DNA of 64,000 nucleotides, from the NCBI RefSeq assembly GCF_018320785.1, contig NC_054871.1:17790339-17854338 (forward strand). The letters run 5' to 3'. Under the pieces are notes generated by a model, which saw only the letters and a list, made by a program, of their open reading frames with translations, was not told the DNA's origin and made no database searches. The translations under genes were made by a program, and so were the position numbers. This document shows, in pieces, positions 44,291 through 54,800 of the stretch (the stretch's first letter is position 1; every line of letters starts with the position of its first letter). This stretch comes from Cheilinus undulatus. Taxonomy: Eukaryota > Chordata > Actinopteri > Labriformes > Labridae.

Positions 44291-47200
44291 CTGAAGGTGA
44301 GCAGACAGCTTCTTGTAATACGTTGAAAACGCAATGACCATATTTTAAGTACATTTTTTCAAGTTAGGCATAATAAAGACCTTCAGAAGGTGAAAAAAAA
44401 ACACTTTCCAGAACAAAAAAACAAGGATGTTAACAGCCAGGCCTACCCACAGAATTAGCTGGGTCCATGAAAAACCAAGTAAATGGGCACGCCCCAGTTG
44501 TGATTTATCCATAATGTTAATACATGTCTGTTGGATCAGTAGCATTGGTTCTAGCATCCTGGCTCCATTTATGCCACTCTTTGCTACTTTTAACCATTTT
44601 TTCCCACTTATTATCTGATTTTTGCCACTTGTTTGTCACTTTTAACCAATATTTGCCACCCTTCATGAACATTTAAGTTCAAAAACACATTTTAAATATG
44701 AAAAGAATCAACTTTATAGCACAAAGTGCTGAAATAGCTACTCACCCTGGCTTGTTGATGCCTCTTGGCCTCGGCATCAGCAGCCAGACTCTGCTGTAAC
44801 TCCACTGGAAAACTGAGCTCGTCTCTAGTAGAAAATAAAACACAATCATGGTCAGCAGGTCAGTTAAAGCAAGCTAAAGCCTCTACAGCCTTTTCTGCTT
44901 ATTTCCCTCTTTGGCTCATTTTCAAATTCACAGCTACACCTTTGTATTGAACAGATCATACACTTTCTCTTTTTGTCTGACTTTAAAGTAGGAAGTATAA
45001 GGACATCATCTTATCTTGAGTCTTACATATCTGTTCTCTCCACCTTGATGCCCCATCGGCAAGCTACAGAGTCAACGGCCACTTGTATCTGCTGTCCGAT
45101 CCTCCTCCTATGCAGCAGGATATGGCTGATCGTGTGCTGGGCAAGGATGTCTCTGACCCCCGCCTGGACAAGAGTCTGCAGCACCGTGGTCAGACTGGAC
45201 AGAGCTGAGCTGCACAGAGTAATGTTTTCTATCTGGTAATAACACACTGCACTCAGCTCAGGCCTCTGCAGGTCCTTTGTCACCACCTCAATACAGAAAA
45301 TGTATCAGTTATCAGCAGAATGCAACCGAAGCTTTGTCACAAGGTGGTGAAAAGTAAAACAAAATACACTGAAAAAGATGAAAGAAAGTCATACTCTAAT
45401 GCCATCTTTACTGGACTATGGAAGATTTATGTTTAAGCGAATATATGGCTTTTATAAAAATGACTGATTCTCTATAAAGTATTTTTACTCGTAATGAAAC
45501 AGTTCTGTACCGTATGAAGAGGAACCTTCAGCATTTTCAGTCTAATGTCGACCTTGTGGCACACATCTAAAAAAGGAAGATAGAAAAGAAGACCTGGGGA
45601 GAAGAAAATGAAGTGTTTGTTCAAAAGATCAAGGGTTCAAAACTTGAATTATACCCTTATAAAGCAATCTTATCTCAGACTAAAGAAAAAACTGATTTCA
45701 CAAAACAGCTGACAGATGAGCATTAAAGATCAAATTAAAAGGTGCTGACCTGGTCCTTTTGGTTTGCCTCGCAGCAGGTGACCCATTCTGAAGATCACAG
45801 CCCTCTCATGCTCCCTCACAATCTGTCAATTCAAAACGACAGATATCAGTTAGTTAAGTCAGAGCTGAGGCGAGGGTTTTGGATTTATCTGCCAAATAAG
45901 TAGGCCAGCTTTTATGCAATTAAATACAGTTTTAAAGCAACAGAACATTAACAAAAAGCCATGGTTGTATCGGCTGATTACTCTGCGACATTTCAGTGGA
46001 AATCAAGCCATCAAAAAAGGAAGAAATGATGACTCTGGCTCTATTAAATAGCTAATTTTCATGCTAAAAGTCCCCAATAATCACAGTGGTTTCCAATTAT
46101 TTTATTTTTTATTGAAGTAGAGCAGAAGGAAACAGATTTTTTGTGTTTATGAGATCTATTCAATCATAGAATTATGTATTTTTTGTACAAAAATCACTAG
46201 TATTTCTGGATGGTGGCTTATTTTGTACTGTTGGGTTTGTGTTTGTTCTGGATGCTGGTCTTACTTTGACACAGAACCAGATGGAAAGAGGAAAGAAGAT
46301 GAGAACCAGAGTCAAGACAAAGACCATGAGCAGCCACTCGAACACTCCCAGGTTTTTGCGCTTCAGACCTGCAAAGACCAGCAGTAAAACAGGATCAAAT
46401 ATAAGACACAATGTTCCCCTTTTCCTTGTGTTACAGTTTTAATCAAATTGTAGAGTTACATTTAGCAAGTGGTGTTGTGTTACATTTTTATTCATAATCC
46501 CCCTTTTTGTTGCATATTGATATTCCACAATTTTGAATTTAAAATGGTTATTGTGTCTCTTTGGATTTGGTGCTGTATTTAACTAGGGGAAACTGACTTC
46601 CTGTTTGGATACAGACCAGCTTTTATTTTAAAGGAAGTCAAGGAATTTTTGGCAGATAAAATATAATGACATGGACTTAACCCTTAAAAGTAGTGATGCA
46701 CAATATTGGATTTCTGCTGGTGTCCGATATGCCAGTGTTTCCCAAAGTGTGGGCCGGTGCCCACTGGTGGGCCCTGGAGGTCCTTCAGGTGTGCTGTGGC
46801 AGGTTTTTTAACAATAAATAAAAACTGTAAGCATTATTCAGAATTTTGAAAAAAAATTCACATTTCAAATGTAAAATACTTTTTTACAAGTTAATAATTG
46901 TTAAAAAAAATGAAGAACTAAAAGCCAGATGATTTAATCTGCATGTCACTTATTTTTTGTCACAAAACCAGTGTCACGGTTTAATTGGTGTTGGATTAAC
47001 TGGTGATACTCCATCAAACATTCTACTAGTCCACTCACTTCCTGATTCTAAGAATTTATTTATGCTTTTGGGAACTTTACTTTAAAAGAGTGTGCAGAGT
47101 TTCAAAGTGCCATTAAAGAGATAAATATCAGAAAAGAAAATGTAGGTGACTTTACAGACATCTGATCAAAAATACTGTATGCAAACAGTGGTGTCATCTG

Positions 47201-47914
47201 TAAATCCTTTTGTAATAAAGTTAATAAATGTATCTTTGCTAAAGGCACTAATAAAGTATTATACTTGGGAAGCAGCAACAAAAAGGGATATTTAAAGTTA
47301 TTTCAGTTAGCACAAGTCAACTGAAATGACTGATCCTTATGTTAAGGATGTTATTAGAGTTTGTGGGCTCCAGAGAATCATAAGGTTTCAAATTAGGCCG
47401 CAGCATACTGAAGTTTGGGAAAGGTTGTAATATGCCTGTACTGTATTTACAAATTAATTTTAGCCTTTACCAATAGCAACACCGGTATTTAAATGTAGTT
47501 TAGACCAAAAACCTCAGTTTTTAAGGCACACAATTTAAAGTTTTAGGATGCACAGCTGCATTTACAGTACAATATACCATTCTTTTCTTAATGCTTTTAC
47601 TCACCATCCTCCTGGTCTGCTGCTTCTAGGAGTCCCAGGTTCTCCTCTTTAACCTCCTTGTCTCTCACACTGTCAATGTCCACCACGGTGGTTTTCACCT
47701 TCACCTCAGTCTCCTGTTCCATCTTCACATCATTTGTCTCCAGCCTCTCCTTCTGCACTTTCTCAGACCTCACCGATGAAGACTCAGCGACCCTGCTCTC
47801 CTTCGATGGTCTCTCTCTGTGACTCCTTGTGGGCACCGAGGCTCCTCTCTCCTTTCTTGGCATCAGTTTGGGTTTTGGAGGGAGACTGGGATGGCCGTTG
47901 GAGGAGTTCTGCAT
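44081..47914 (-). CDS. nphs2: Podocin, complete
   Basis: Podocin is a stomatin/prohibitin-family hairpin protein that scaffolds nephrin at the podocyte slit diaphragm. Exons in transcript order are 47605-47914, 46265-46368, 45750-45822, 45511-45593, 45027-45286, 44746-44824 and 44081-44290, totalling 1119 nt (372 residues plus stop; human is 383). The N-terminal tail contains TTVVDIDSVRDKEV, matching human TVVDVDEVR. The hairpin is at about residues 113-137 with the kink proline (FFPLSIWFCVK, Pro130, equivalent to human Pro118). The PHB domain follows (VIFRMGHLLRGKPKGPG, CYYQIENI, VACRWGIKVER). The C-terminus ends SPMM, against SPML in human as I recall. The oligomerisation region after PHB is shortened and diverged. 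Confidence 0.95.
44437..44680 (+). repeat. Repeat family Y, copy 2
   Basis: Header GGCCTACCCACAGAATTAGC-TGGGTCC and GTTGGATCAGTAGCATTGGT-TCTAGCATCCTGGC, followed by TTTGCTACTTTTAACCATTT, then TTTGCCACTTGTTTGTCACT. Same order and orientation as 27166-27780. It is in nphs2 intron 6. Confidence 0.75.
44746..44824 (-). CDS. nphs2: nphs2 exon 6: end of PHB and start of helix
   Basis: 79 nt: DELSFPVELQQSLAADAEAK followed by RHQQAR. Matches human DVRLP..LQHSLAVEAEAQRQAK. The donor GCCAGG|GTGAGT keeps phase 0 into the last exon. Confidence 0.92.
45027..45286 (-). CDS. nphs2: nphs2 exon 5: PHB core, two human exons fused
   Basis: 260 nt encoding VVTKDLQRPELSAVCYYQIE through ILLHRRRIGQQIQVAVDSVA to CRWGIKVERTD. 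Human NPHS2 splits this part into exons of about 204 and 56 nt (sum 260), so an intron is absent here. Acceptor TATTGAG, donor AT|GTAAGA in phase 2. Confidence 0.92.
45511..45822 (-). CDS. nphs2: nphs2 exons 3-4: start of the PHB domain
   Basis: Exon 3 (45750-45822, 73 nt) gives IVREHERAVIFRMGHLLRGK. Exon 4 (45511-45593, 83 nt) gives LLFYLPFLDVCHKVDIRLKM followed by LKVPLHT. The arginine equivalent to human Arg138 (FRMGHLL) is kept. The lengths of 73 and 83 nt equal those I recall for human exons 3 and 4. Confidence 0.93.
46265..46368 (-). CDS. nphs2: nphs2 exon 2: membrane hairpin
   Basis: GLKRKNLGVFEWLLMVF continues into LTLVLIFFPLSIWFCVK. The roughly 20-residue hydrophobic stretch with a central-late proline is the monotopic hairpin. 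104 nt, donor AAA|GTAAGA, phase 0. Confidence 0.93.
46369..47604 (-). other. nphs2 intron 1 with old repeat fragments
   Basis: No exon seen. Near 46690-46830 are TGATGCACAATATTGG (hAT-like terminus, compare 36750-37990) and CCCAAAGTGTGGGCCGGTGC, a common dispersed-repeat phrase. A second GGATGCACAG occurs near 47547 in direct orientation, so an intact element is not supported. Confidence 0.5.
47605..47914 (-). CDS. nphs2: nphs2 exon 1: cytoplasmic N-terminal tail
   Basis: 103 codons of basic, then acidic, low-complexity sequence (PPKPKLMPRKERGA, REVKEENLGLL-type acidic end). Its conserved core is TTVVDIDSV. No human-like Arg-rich start is retained. Donor GATG|GTGAGT, phase 1. The Met chosen is the first in the frame that leads to exon 2. 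Confidence 0.88.
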
Positions 47915-49989
47915 GCTGGCTGGAGGCTCTGCAGTGAGCGTAGGAAAGATGGCTGTTGTGAAGTTTGATGTCGCCTTTTAGTTGAAAACAGAGAGAAAAT
48001 GTACCTAGAGCTTTCTCTGTTTGCTTAGTTTTGGTTAGAGATTTGAAACCATAGTCAGTGTTGTTGGCGTCTAATCAGGGACAAAAAGTAATCAAATAGA
48101 GAGAATGTGCAACTGTGGGAGAGGAAGAGCAGTGGGAGTGTCACTCACTGCTCTCTCTGTTCCAAACGCTGTCAGGGTGGCTCACTTTAGTGAGCAATGC
48201 TTTCAATTATATCCAGTGCAACAAACTGAAATTAGAGGAAAAAAATAAAGAAAATATGCAGGCATGATAAAATATGTAAAATGACCACACCCAGTAAAAA
48301 ATAAAACTTCAAATCTACAGGTCACTTCTTGAGCTACAAGCCAGAAAATATGATTTGACATTTGTGTTTTCCAAAATTGCATAGTCTTTATCAGCCAAAA
48401 CAGATGTAAGTTTTTAGAATATTTCATTTAGGCAATGTTTGTTTCAAGGAAAAAACTGAAGTAGAAATATCTTTTTGCTCCTTTAACAGAATATTCTAAC
48501 CAAACCTGTATTAAAAACAGTTTAATATGGGCTACTTCATTAAGTTAAGTCCCTGCTTTTATGTTTAAAATGGCAGTTCAGCATATGTCATATTATTTAC
48601 AAAATATGCACATTGCTTTTTTATTTCTGCAGATTTCTACTCATGCAAAAAAGTTTTTTCTTTGTATTCGGTTGCACAAGATCATTTTAATCCCATACAC
48701 ATCTATTGTTCTATTTTGGTGGGTTTGACAGAAAGGTTTTTTCCTTTATCCCACAAGGGTATTTCCCACTGGAATAAATTGTTCTATATTTCTTTGTAGG
48801 AGATCAAAGTTTCTTCACCAACATGGGCCCACTAAAATGAGCTGGTTTACCTTTCTGTTTGGTTTTTTAATTTTATTTGACTCTGGCAAAACCAGTGTCA
48901 TTGGCAAAGTTTCATTTCAAACTCCTGCATTCAGTTAATAACAAGTCATGTCATAGGGGTGTTTTAAAAGGGAATGTGCTGACTCAGGGCTCTTTTCCAA
49001 AGTGCTGATGTAGTTTAAATCTGCTTTTGCAAGAGAGAACACAAACAATCCTCCCTATTGGCACTTTTATTAAATAGCTAATTAGTTCTATATCCCACGT
49101 ATTTCACAAAATAGTGATAATGTGTATAAACAAAGGCAACTGGGATATAGTGCACTGTTTGACAATACTACTATAATTCATGCCATAAGTTTTTGAAATG
49201 TTTGGACTTGGATTTAAACTGTCATCCAACTTGAATTTATACTCCTATAACAGTGGAGGGGGAATGTATAGAAGCCCATTTCTGCCACTTAAAAAAGAAA
49301 AAATATGAATGTTTGACAATTTTTATTAAAAAAAAAAAAAGCGGAAATTATAAGGGAAAAAAATCAAAATTTTGAGAAAAAAATTGAAATTTTTTTTATA
49401 AGAGCCATAATCATTAGGAAAAAAGGCAAAATTATGAGATTAAAAAGTCAATATTATGAGGACAAAAGTCTAAATATAACATAAAAAGCTATTACCATGA
49501 GGGAATGGTTAGAACTGTGGGATAATTATTTAGAATTATGAGGAAAAAAATCGAAATTAGATTTAAAAAGTCAAAATTATGAGGGAAAAGTTGAAATATT
49601 GAGAACATGTGGCTCTTAATTATGACTTCTTACCTCCAAATTGTGACTTTTAACTCTCTTAATTTTGATTCCTTAATATGACTTTTTATCTCATCATGAC
49701 TTACTTTCTAATAATGTTGACTTATCTAATATTTATGACTTTTTATCTTCTACTTTCGCCTCTTTATCTCACATAATTAGAGCTCTTTGTGTTATAATTT
49801 TGTCGTTTTGTGTTTTTTTTTCATAATTATAACTTATGTTATCTCTCATAGTTGAGACTTTTTATCTCATAATTTTGATTTTAGATTTTTCTCTTTTGTT
49901 TTTTGGTGTCTTGACCATTGGCTTCCACAGAAGAAGCACACTAGGCTCCACGGCGAACTTCGAACTCGTTTTTTGGACGAGCCACCGTC
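47915..49989. promoter_or_regulatory. Divergent nphs2 / tdrd5 upstream region
   Basis: Must contain the nphs2 promoter near 48 kb and the tdrd5 promoter near 49.9 kb. The 48.2-49.2 kb part looks unique and AT-rich. 49290-49905 is an imperfect AT-rich palindrome. No podocyte- or germline-specific site can be asserted from sequence alone. Confidence 0.5.
49290..49905. repeat. Large imperfect palindrome of AAAAGTCAAAATTATGAG units
   Basis: The left half (to about 49605) consists of degenerate AAAAAGTCAAAATTATGAGG units. The right half (from about 49610) consists of GACTTTTTATCTCATAATTT units, the reverse complement. Together they form a roughly 600-bp inverted array with a short centre. This is a common fish simple-repeat type. 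It sits directly upstream of the presumed tdrd5 first exon. Confidence 0.75.
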
Positions 49990-50325
49990 TTTTCTGCAAT
50001 AAACGATCTATGTAAAAGGCGCTGGTGGTACTTGCGGTTCTGTAAGAGCTTACGACTTGTCCGTGTTATGTCTCTTTTCATCAGGCCTTCCAGAATGGCT
50101 TGGAGTTAGCTTTTTCATTTGGGGTTATTTCACTAGCACGAACTGCAAGTTATCAACACAGTGCAAGAGGATATTTGAGATATTTTAGTTGCTTTTACAC
50201 TTTTGCTGCTACCGATACCGACCGTTACTCAGCAACGTGTACGACTGCTAGCTACAGGTGCGGAGGTGAAGGCAACGACTGCTGCAGATATAAAGGAACA
50301 GTACCGAAGATATCCAAGACGCCAG
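49990..50325 (+). other. Probable tdrd5 5' untranslated exon
   Basis: A GC-richer block of the kind seen at transcription starts, ending in AAGACGCCAG|GTAGGG, a good donor. A short upstream open frame (50100 onward) could be a uORF. If the alternative acceptor just before the GCAAGATG at 51252 is used, it would be in frame with the main start, but no such N-terminal extension is known in the family. The start of transcription is not defined. Confidence 0.45.
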
Positions 50326-51251
50326 GTAGGGTTGGTTTTCATTAGCATTTAGGTGTAAAATAAGAAAAAAGAACTGCACTTTTCTGAAACTTGCTTAATA
50401 ACGGAGCAAGCGGCGTGGATAGGCATCTTGTACAACACACTGCGCTGTGCTAACTTGAAAATGAGTTGCCAGGGCCATTTTGCCTCGAGCGATGCCAGTT
50501 TTATCTGTGTGTAATCGGTGAATGTGTTGAACTTTTTTGCGTCAACTAGTTTTTGTAAGTTTCATTAAATCTTTTAAGTTAATAGCATGGACTGTTAATA
50601 GCATGCTAGTGGGTAAAAAGAGGTTACTGATTAATGTTGTTTGAAACAGAACTTTAAATTTGACGTAGGAACATCAACTAAGTTTGCTCTTGTTATGGTC
50701 AAAAACGTAGCCCCAATTATTTGATGAACTATTATCATAATACATAAATATTAAATGGCCCCAGAAGTCATTTTACTGTTGGTCAATCAACAGCTGCCTT
50801 TCTGTCATTTTATTTCGCCCTCTTACTTTCCCAACTAACCAGAGTACATGTTGTGGCTCCCTCTGCTTCTCACCAAGAATGAGAGCTGTTTTGTAGGGAG
50901 GGGGTGGTACAGGGAGGGTCACATCATTTACCATTATTGACAGAACTTACGGACTAAATGAGACCGCGCAGCAATCCTTTAATATCAAATATCGAATCCA
51001 AAACAGGATTAATTGACTAGCATCAATCTCAAAGGCATCGCCTCCTGAAATCTCTTTGTTTTTATTTAGGTGCAACAGAAAATAATACAAGTGAAAGACC
51101 TTTAAAGGCCTTTCAGCTGCAAAAGTGAGTATCAAAGCCCTTCAGGGTTTATTTAAGCACTATGCATTTGCCTCTTTGATTGTGTTCTTACTGTATATAA
51201 AGTAATGGGTTTTTCCCCCATTGATGTATTTTTCAGGTACCAGCAGGCAAG
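50326..51251 (+). other. tdrd5 5' intron, no other feature seen
   Basis: Lies between the probable leader exon and the start-codon exon. The last bases TTTTTCAG|GTACCAGCAG|GCAAG offer two close acceptors before the ATG. Nothing else is supported. Confidence 0.5.
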
Positions 51252-51825
51252 ATGAGTCAGGAAGAAGTTTTGGCAAAGCTGAAGAAAGATGTCCGGTCTT
51301 TGCTCATTTCATCCAAGATGGGCTTGGAACCTGACAAGCTCAGGAGAGACTATGTCGCCATGTTGGGGCATCCCATGCCCCTGAAACTCCTGGGCTTCAG
51401 AAACCTGATGGATATGGTGAAGGAGATGCCTGAGGTGGTGTCAGTCCACTTCAGGCCAGATGGCAGTACATACCTAAGGGGTAGAACTTTTTTTTTTTTC
51501 CAAATTATACACACTTTTGTTCTTAAATACTGCTAAACTCATGACTGAGGGGAGAACTTTACATTGCAGGTTCCTTTATTTTTGTTCTCTCTTTTCCATG
51601 TTTGTCATCGCAGCTGTTAGTGACGAGTCCACCCGAAACATTGAAGAGCTTGTAGCTAAGCAGCGTAAGCCCAAGATCAACACCAAAGTTTGGAAGGGAG
51701 GAGCTAGCTACTACCCTCCTCGCCACAGTCGCCAAGTCCCATCTGTGGCCCTTCCAAGGAGAGGACGTGCTCCCCCAGCTCTTCCTGCTCAGCTGAGAGC
51801 ACAACTACGTATACTGTTGGCCCAG
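51252..51825 (+). CDS. tdrd5: tdrd5 exons 1-2 (coding): first LOTUS domain
   Basis: [20 protein letters not shown], then [20 protein letters not shown] and [20 protein letters not shown] form a complete LOTUS winged helix, the RNA/Vasa-interacting module. Exon 2 continues [20 protein letters not shown] and a basic linker. The donor CTAAGGG|GTAGAA (phase 1) is weak but keeps frame. Confidence 0.93.
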
Positions 51826-54800
51826 GTATGAAGTGAAGGTACTTTTTCCATTATTTAGATGGTGGAAGTGGGTGGCTTAATGCATGTGAGATTTGTGACC
51901 CGTAAGCAGATCATCTCAGTTTCTAATAATACAAAACAATGAGGGTGTGTAGTAAGGTTAGTAAGAGTCTAAGTTTTCCGGAGGAAGAGGCCCTACTAAC
52001 TGTTCAGGTCCTTTATGTTTAATTTCTTACAAAATCACTTACAGGTACATCTCAAAAAATTAGAATATCATGAAAAAGTTCAATATAATTTGTCACTCAT
52101 CTCAGAAAGTGAAACCCATAGATTGTACAGACTCATTACACATAGAGTGAAATATTTCAAGCCTTTTTTTCTTGACATGTTGATGATTACGGCTTACAGA
52201 AAATGAAAACCCAAATTCATTGTCTCAGAAAATTAGAATATTACATAAGATCAATAGAAAAAGAATATTTTAAACAGAAATGTCAGGCTTCTGAAAAGTA
52301 TGTTCATTTCTATGCACTCAATACTTGGTTTGGCCTCCTTTTGCATGAATTACTGCATCGATGAGGCGTGGCATGGAGGCGATCAGCCTGTGGCTCTGCT
52401 CAGGTGTAATGGAAGCCCAGGTTGCTTTGATAGCAGCCTTCAGGTCATCTGCATTGTTGGGTCTGGTGTCTCTCATCTTCCTCTTGACAAACCCCATTGA
52501 TTCTCTATGGGGTTCAGGTCAGGCCAGTTTGCTGGCCAGTCAAGCACAGTAACACCATGATCACTGAACCAGCTTTTGGTACCTTCGGCAGTGTGGGCAG
52601 TTGCCAAGTCCTGCTGGAAAATGAAATCAGCATCTCCATAAAGCTTGTCAGCAGATGGAAGCGTGAAGGTCTCTAAAATGTCCTGGTAGATTGCTGCGTT
52701 GACTGTGGACTTCAGAAAACACAGTGGACCAACACCAGCAGATGCCATGGCAGCCCAAATCATCACTGACTGTGGAAACTTCCCACTGGACTTCAAGGAA
52801 CGTGGATTCTGTGCCTCTCCACTCTTCCTCCAGACTCTGGGACCTTGATTTCCAAATGACATGCAAAATGTATTTTCATCTGAAAAGAGGACTTTGGGCC
52901 ACCGAGCAACAGTCCAGTTCTTTTTCTCCACAGCCCAGGTAAGATGCTTCTGACATTGTCTCTGGTTCAGGAGTGGATTGACATGAGGAATGCCACATTT
53001 GTAGCACATGTCTAGGATTCCTCTGTGCGTAGTGGCTCTTGATGTGCTGACTCCAGCCTCAGTCCACTCTTTGTGAAGCTCCCCCAAATTCTTGAATGGA
53101 TGTTGCTTGACAATCCTCTTAAGGCTGCGGTTGTCCCTTACGCTGGTGCACCTTTTCCTACCACACTTTTTCCTTCCACTCAACTTTCTATGAATATGCT
53201 TGGATACAGCACTCTGTGACCTTTTGTGGCTTATTCTCCTTGTGGAGGGTGTCAATGACTGTCTTCTGGACATCAGTCAAGTCTGCAGTCTTCCCCATGA
53301 TTGTGTAGCCTACTGACCCAGACTGAGAGACTATTTAAAGGCTCAGGAAACCTTTGCAGGTGTTTTGAGTTAATTAGCTGATTAGGGTGTGACACCATGA
53401 ATTTCCAATATTGAACTTTTTCACAATATTCTAATTTTCTGAGACACTGAATTTTGGGTTTTCATTTTCTGTAAGCCATAATCATCAACATTTCAATAAA
53501 TAAAGGCTTGAAATATTTCACTCTATGTGTAATGAGTCTATATAATATATGGGTTTCACTTTCTGAGATGAGTGACAAAAGTTATTGAACTTTTTCATGG
53601 TATTCTAATTTTTTTAGATGTACTTGTAGCTCTGTCGCTGTAGAATATTTTACTGTTTGGAGTTGTAACGTAGCATCTCTTAACCAGGGTCCACTCAGGT
53701 TGTCAGAGCTGGAGGCCGGCTTCCTGCGCTGCTTCGGACAACCGCTGCGTGTCCACAGCTACGGCTTCTACTCAACTGGCGAGATGTTGGAAGCAGCAGC
53801 TGACATGGTTCTTATCCAGCAGAGCAGACTGGGTTCACTTCTCTCCCTGAAGAATAGTATGACCCCCAGAACGCTGTTCAGACCAGTGAGCTCACCTCAA
53901 AGAAGTGGGCCACTAAAATCAGGATCTTACAAAACTGAAACGTCACACTCAAAAGAACCAGCCACCAGATTTCAGACGACAGTAATACCCACAGGTGCAT
54001 TGAAAGAAAATGTTGTTGCAGGCTGTAAATTTATCAGTTTCTGGAAACACTGATTTGTTTATACGCTTTAAAAATTTTATGTGATCTTGTGTTCTTATCC
54101 TGTGTCTTTTGCTAGCATTTTTCTCCTTTAAACTGCTTATCTCATATTGGATAGCTTTTTAATCTGTTTAAAAATGTATTTTTTTGGTTTACTCCATCTA
54201 AAATTGCAGTGAAGCAGAGTCCTCCATATCAGCCATCTCCTCAGACTGCGTGGAATCTTCACACAGAAGACTTAACATCCGTCAGTAACAAGCCAGAGGT
54301 GATAGAAAAAGATGTGGGAAAGGACCCAGAGCTCTGCCAGGAAGGTTTCCTCTTTCAGGAACGTGTCCTCAAGGTTTGTATTCTTTTAAGGTTAGAAATC
54401 AAACTAATGTTGATGAATTATGTGTGAATTTTATCTGCAGTTTTGTTTAAACCTACAATCCAAAGACTAGTTAGCACATTGCAGCTTTATTGTTACAGTC
54501 TCTTGTATATCGCTAAAATGCTTCATCAGGAACTGAAAGAAGAACTTTTTTTTTTTTTTTTTCTTCTCCACAATTTCTACACCAGCTTGAAGAGGATCTT
54601 CGCCAACAAATCGTGGAGAATGGAGTTGCCGGCACTATTAGCCAAGAGCTAAAGGACAAGCTGCGAAAGGTCAGACCTTCCTGTGAAAAAGTGCTTTCCC
54701 ACACTCAAAGATTTCAAATCTTAAAAAAAGTTTAAAAAGATATCCCAAGTATATATAAAATGCAGTTTTTGAAAGATGATCTCATTTATGAAGGGCAAAA

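Noticed and set aside
49290..49905. CRISPR-like regular repeats
   Set aside because: Units are degenerate, lack unique spacers of constant length and lie in a vertebrate genome; better explained as a simple-repeat palindrome.
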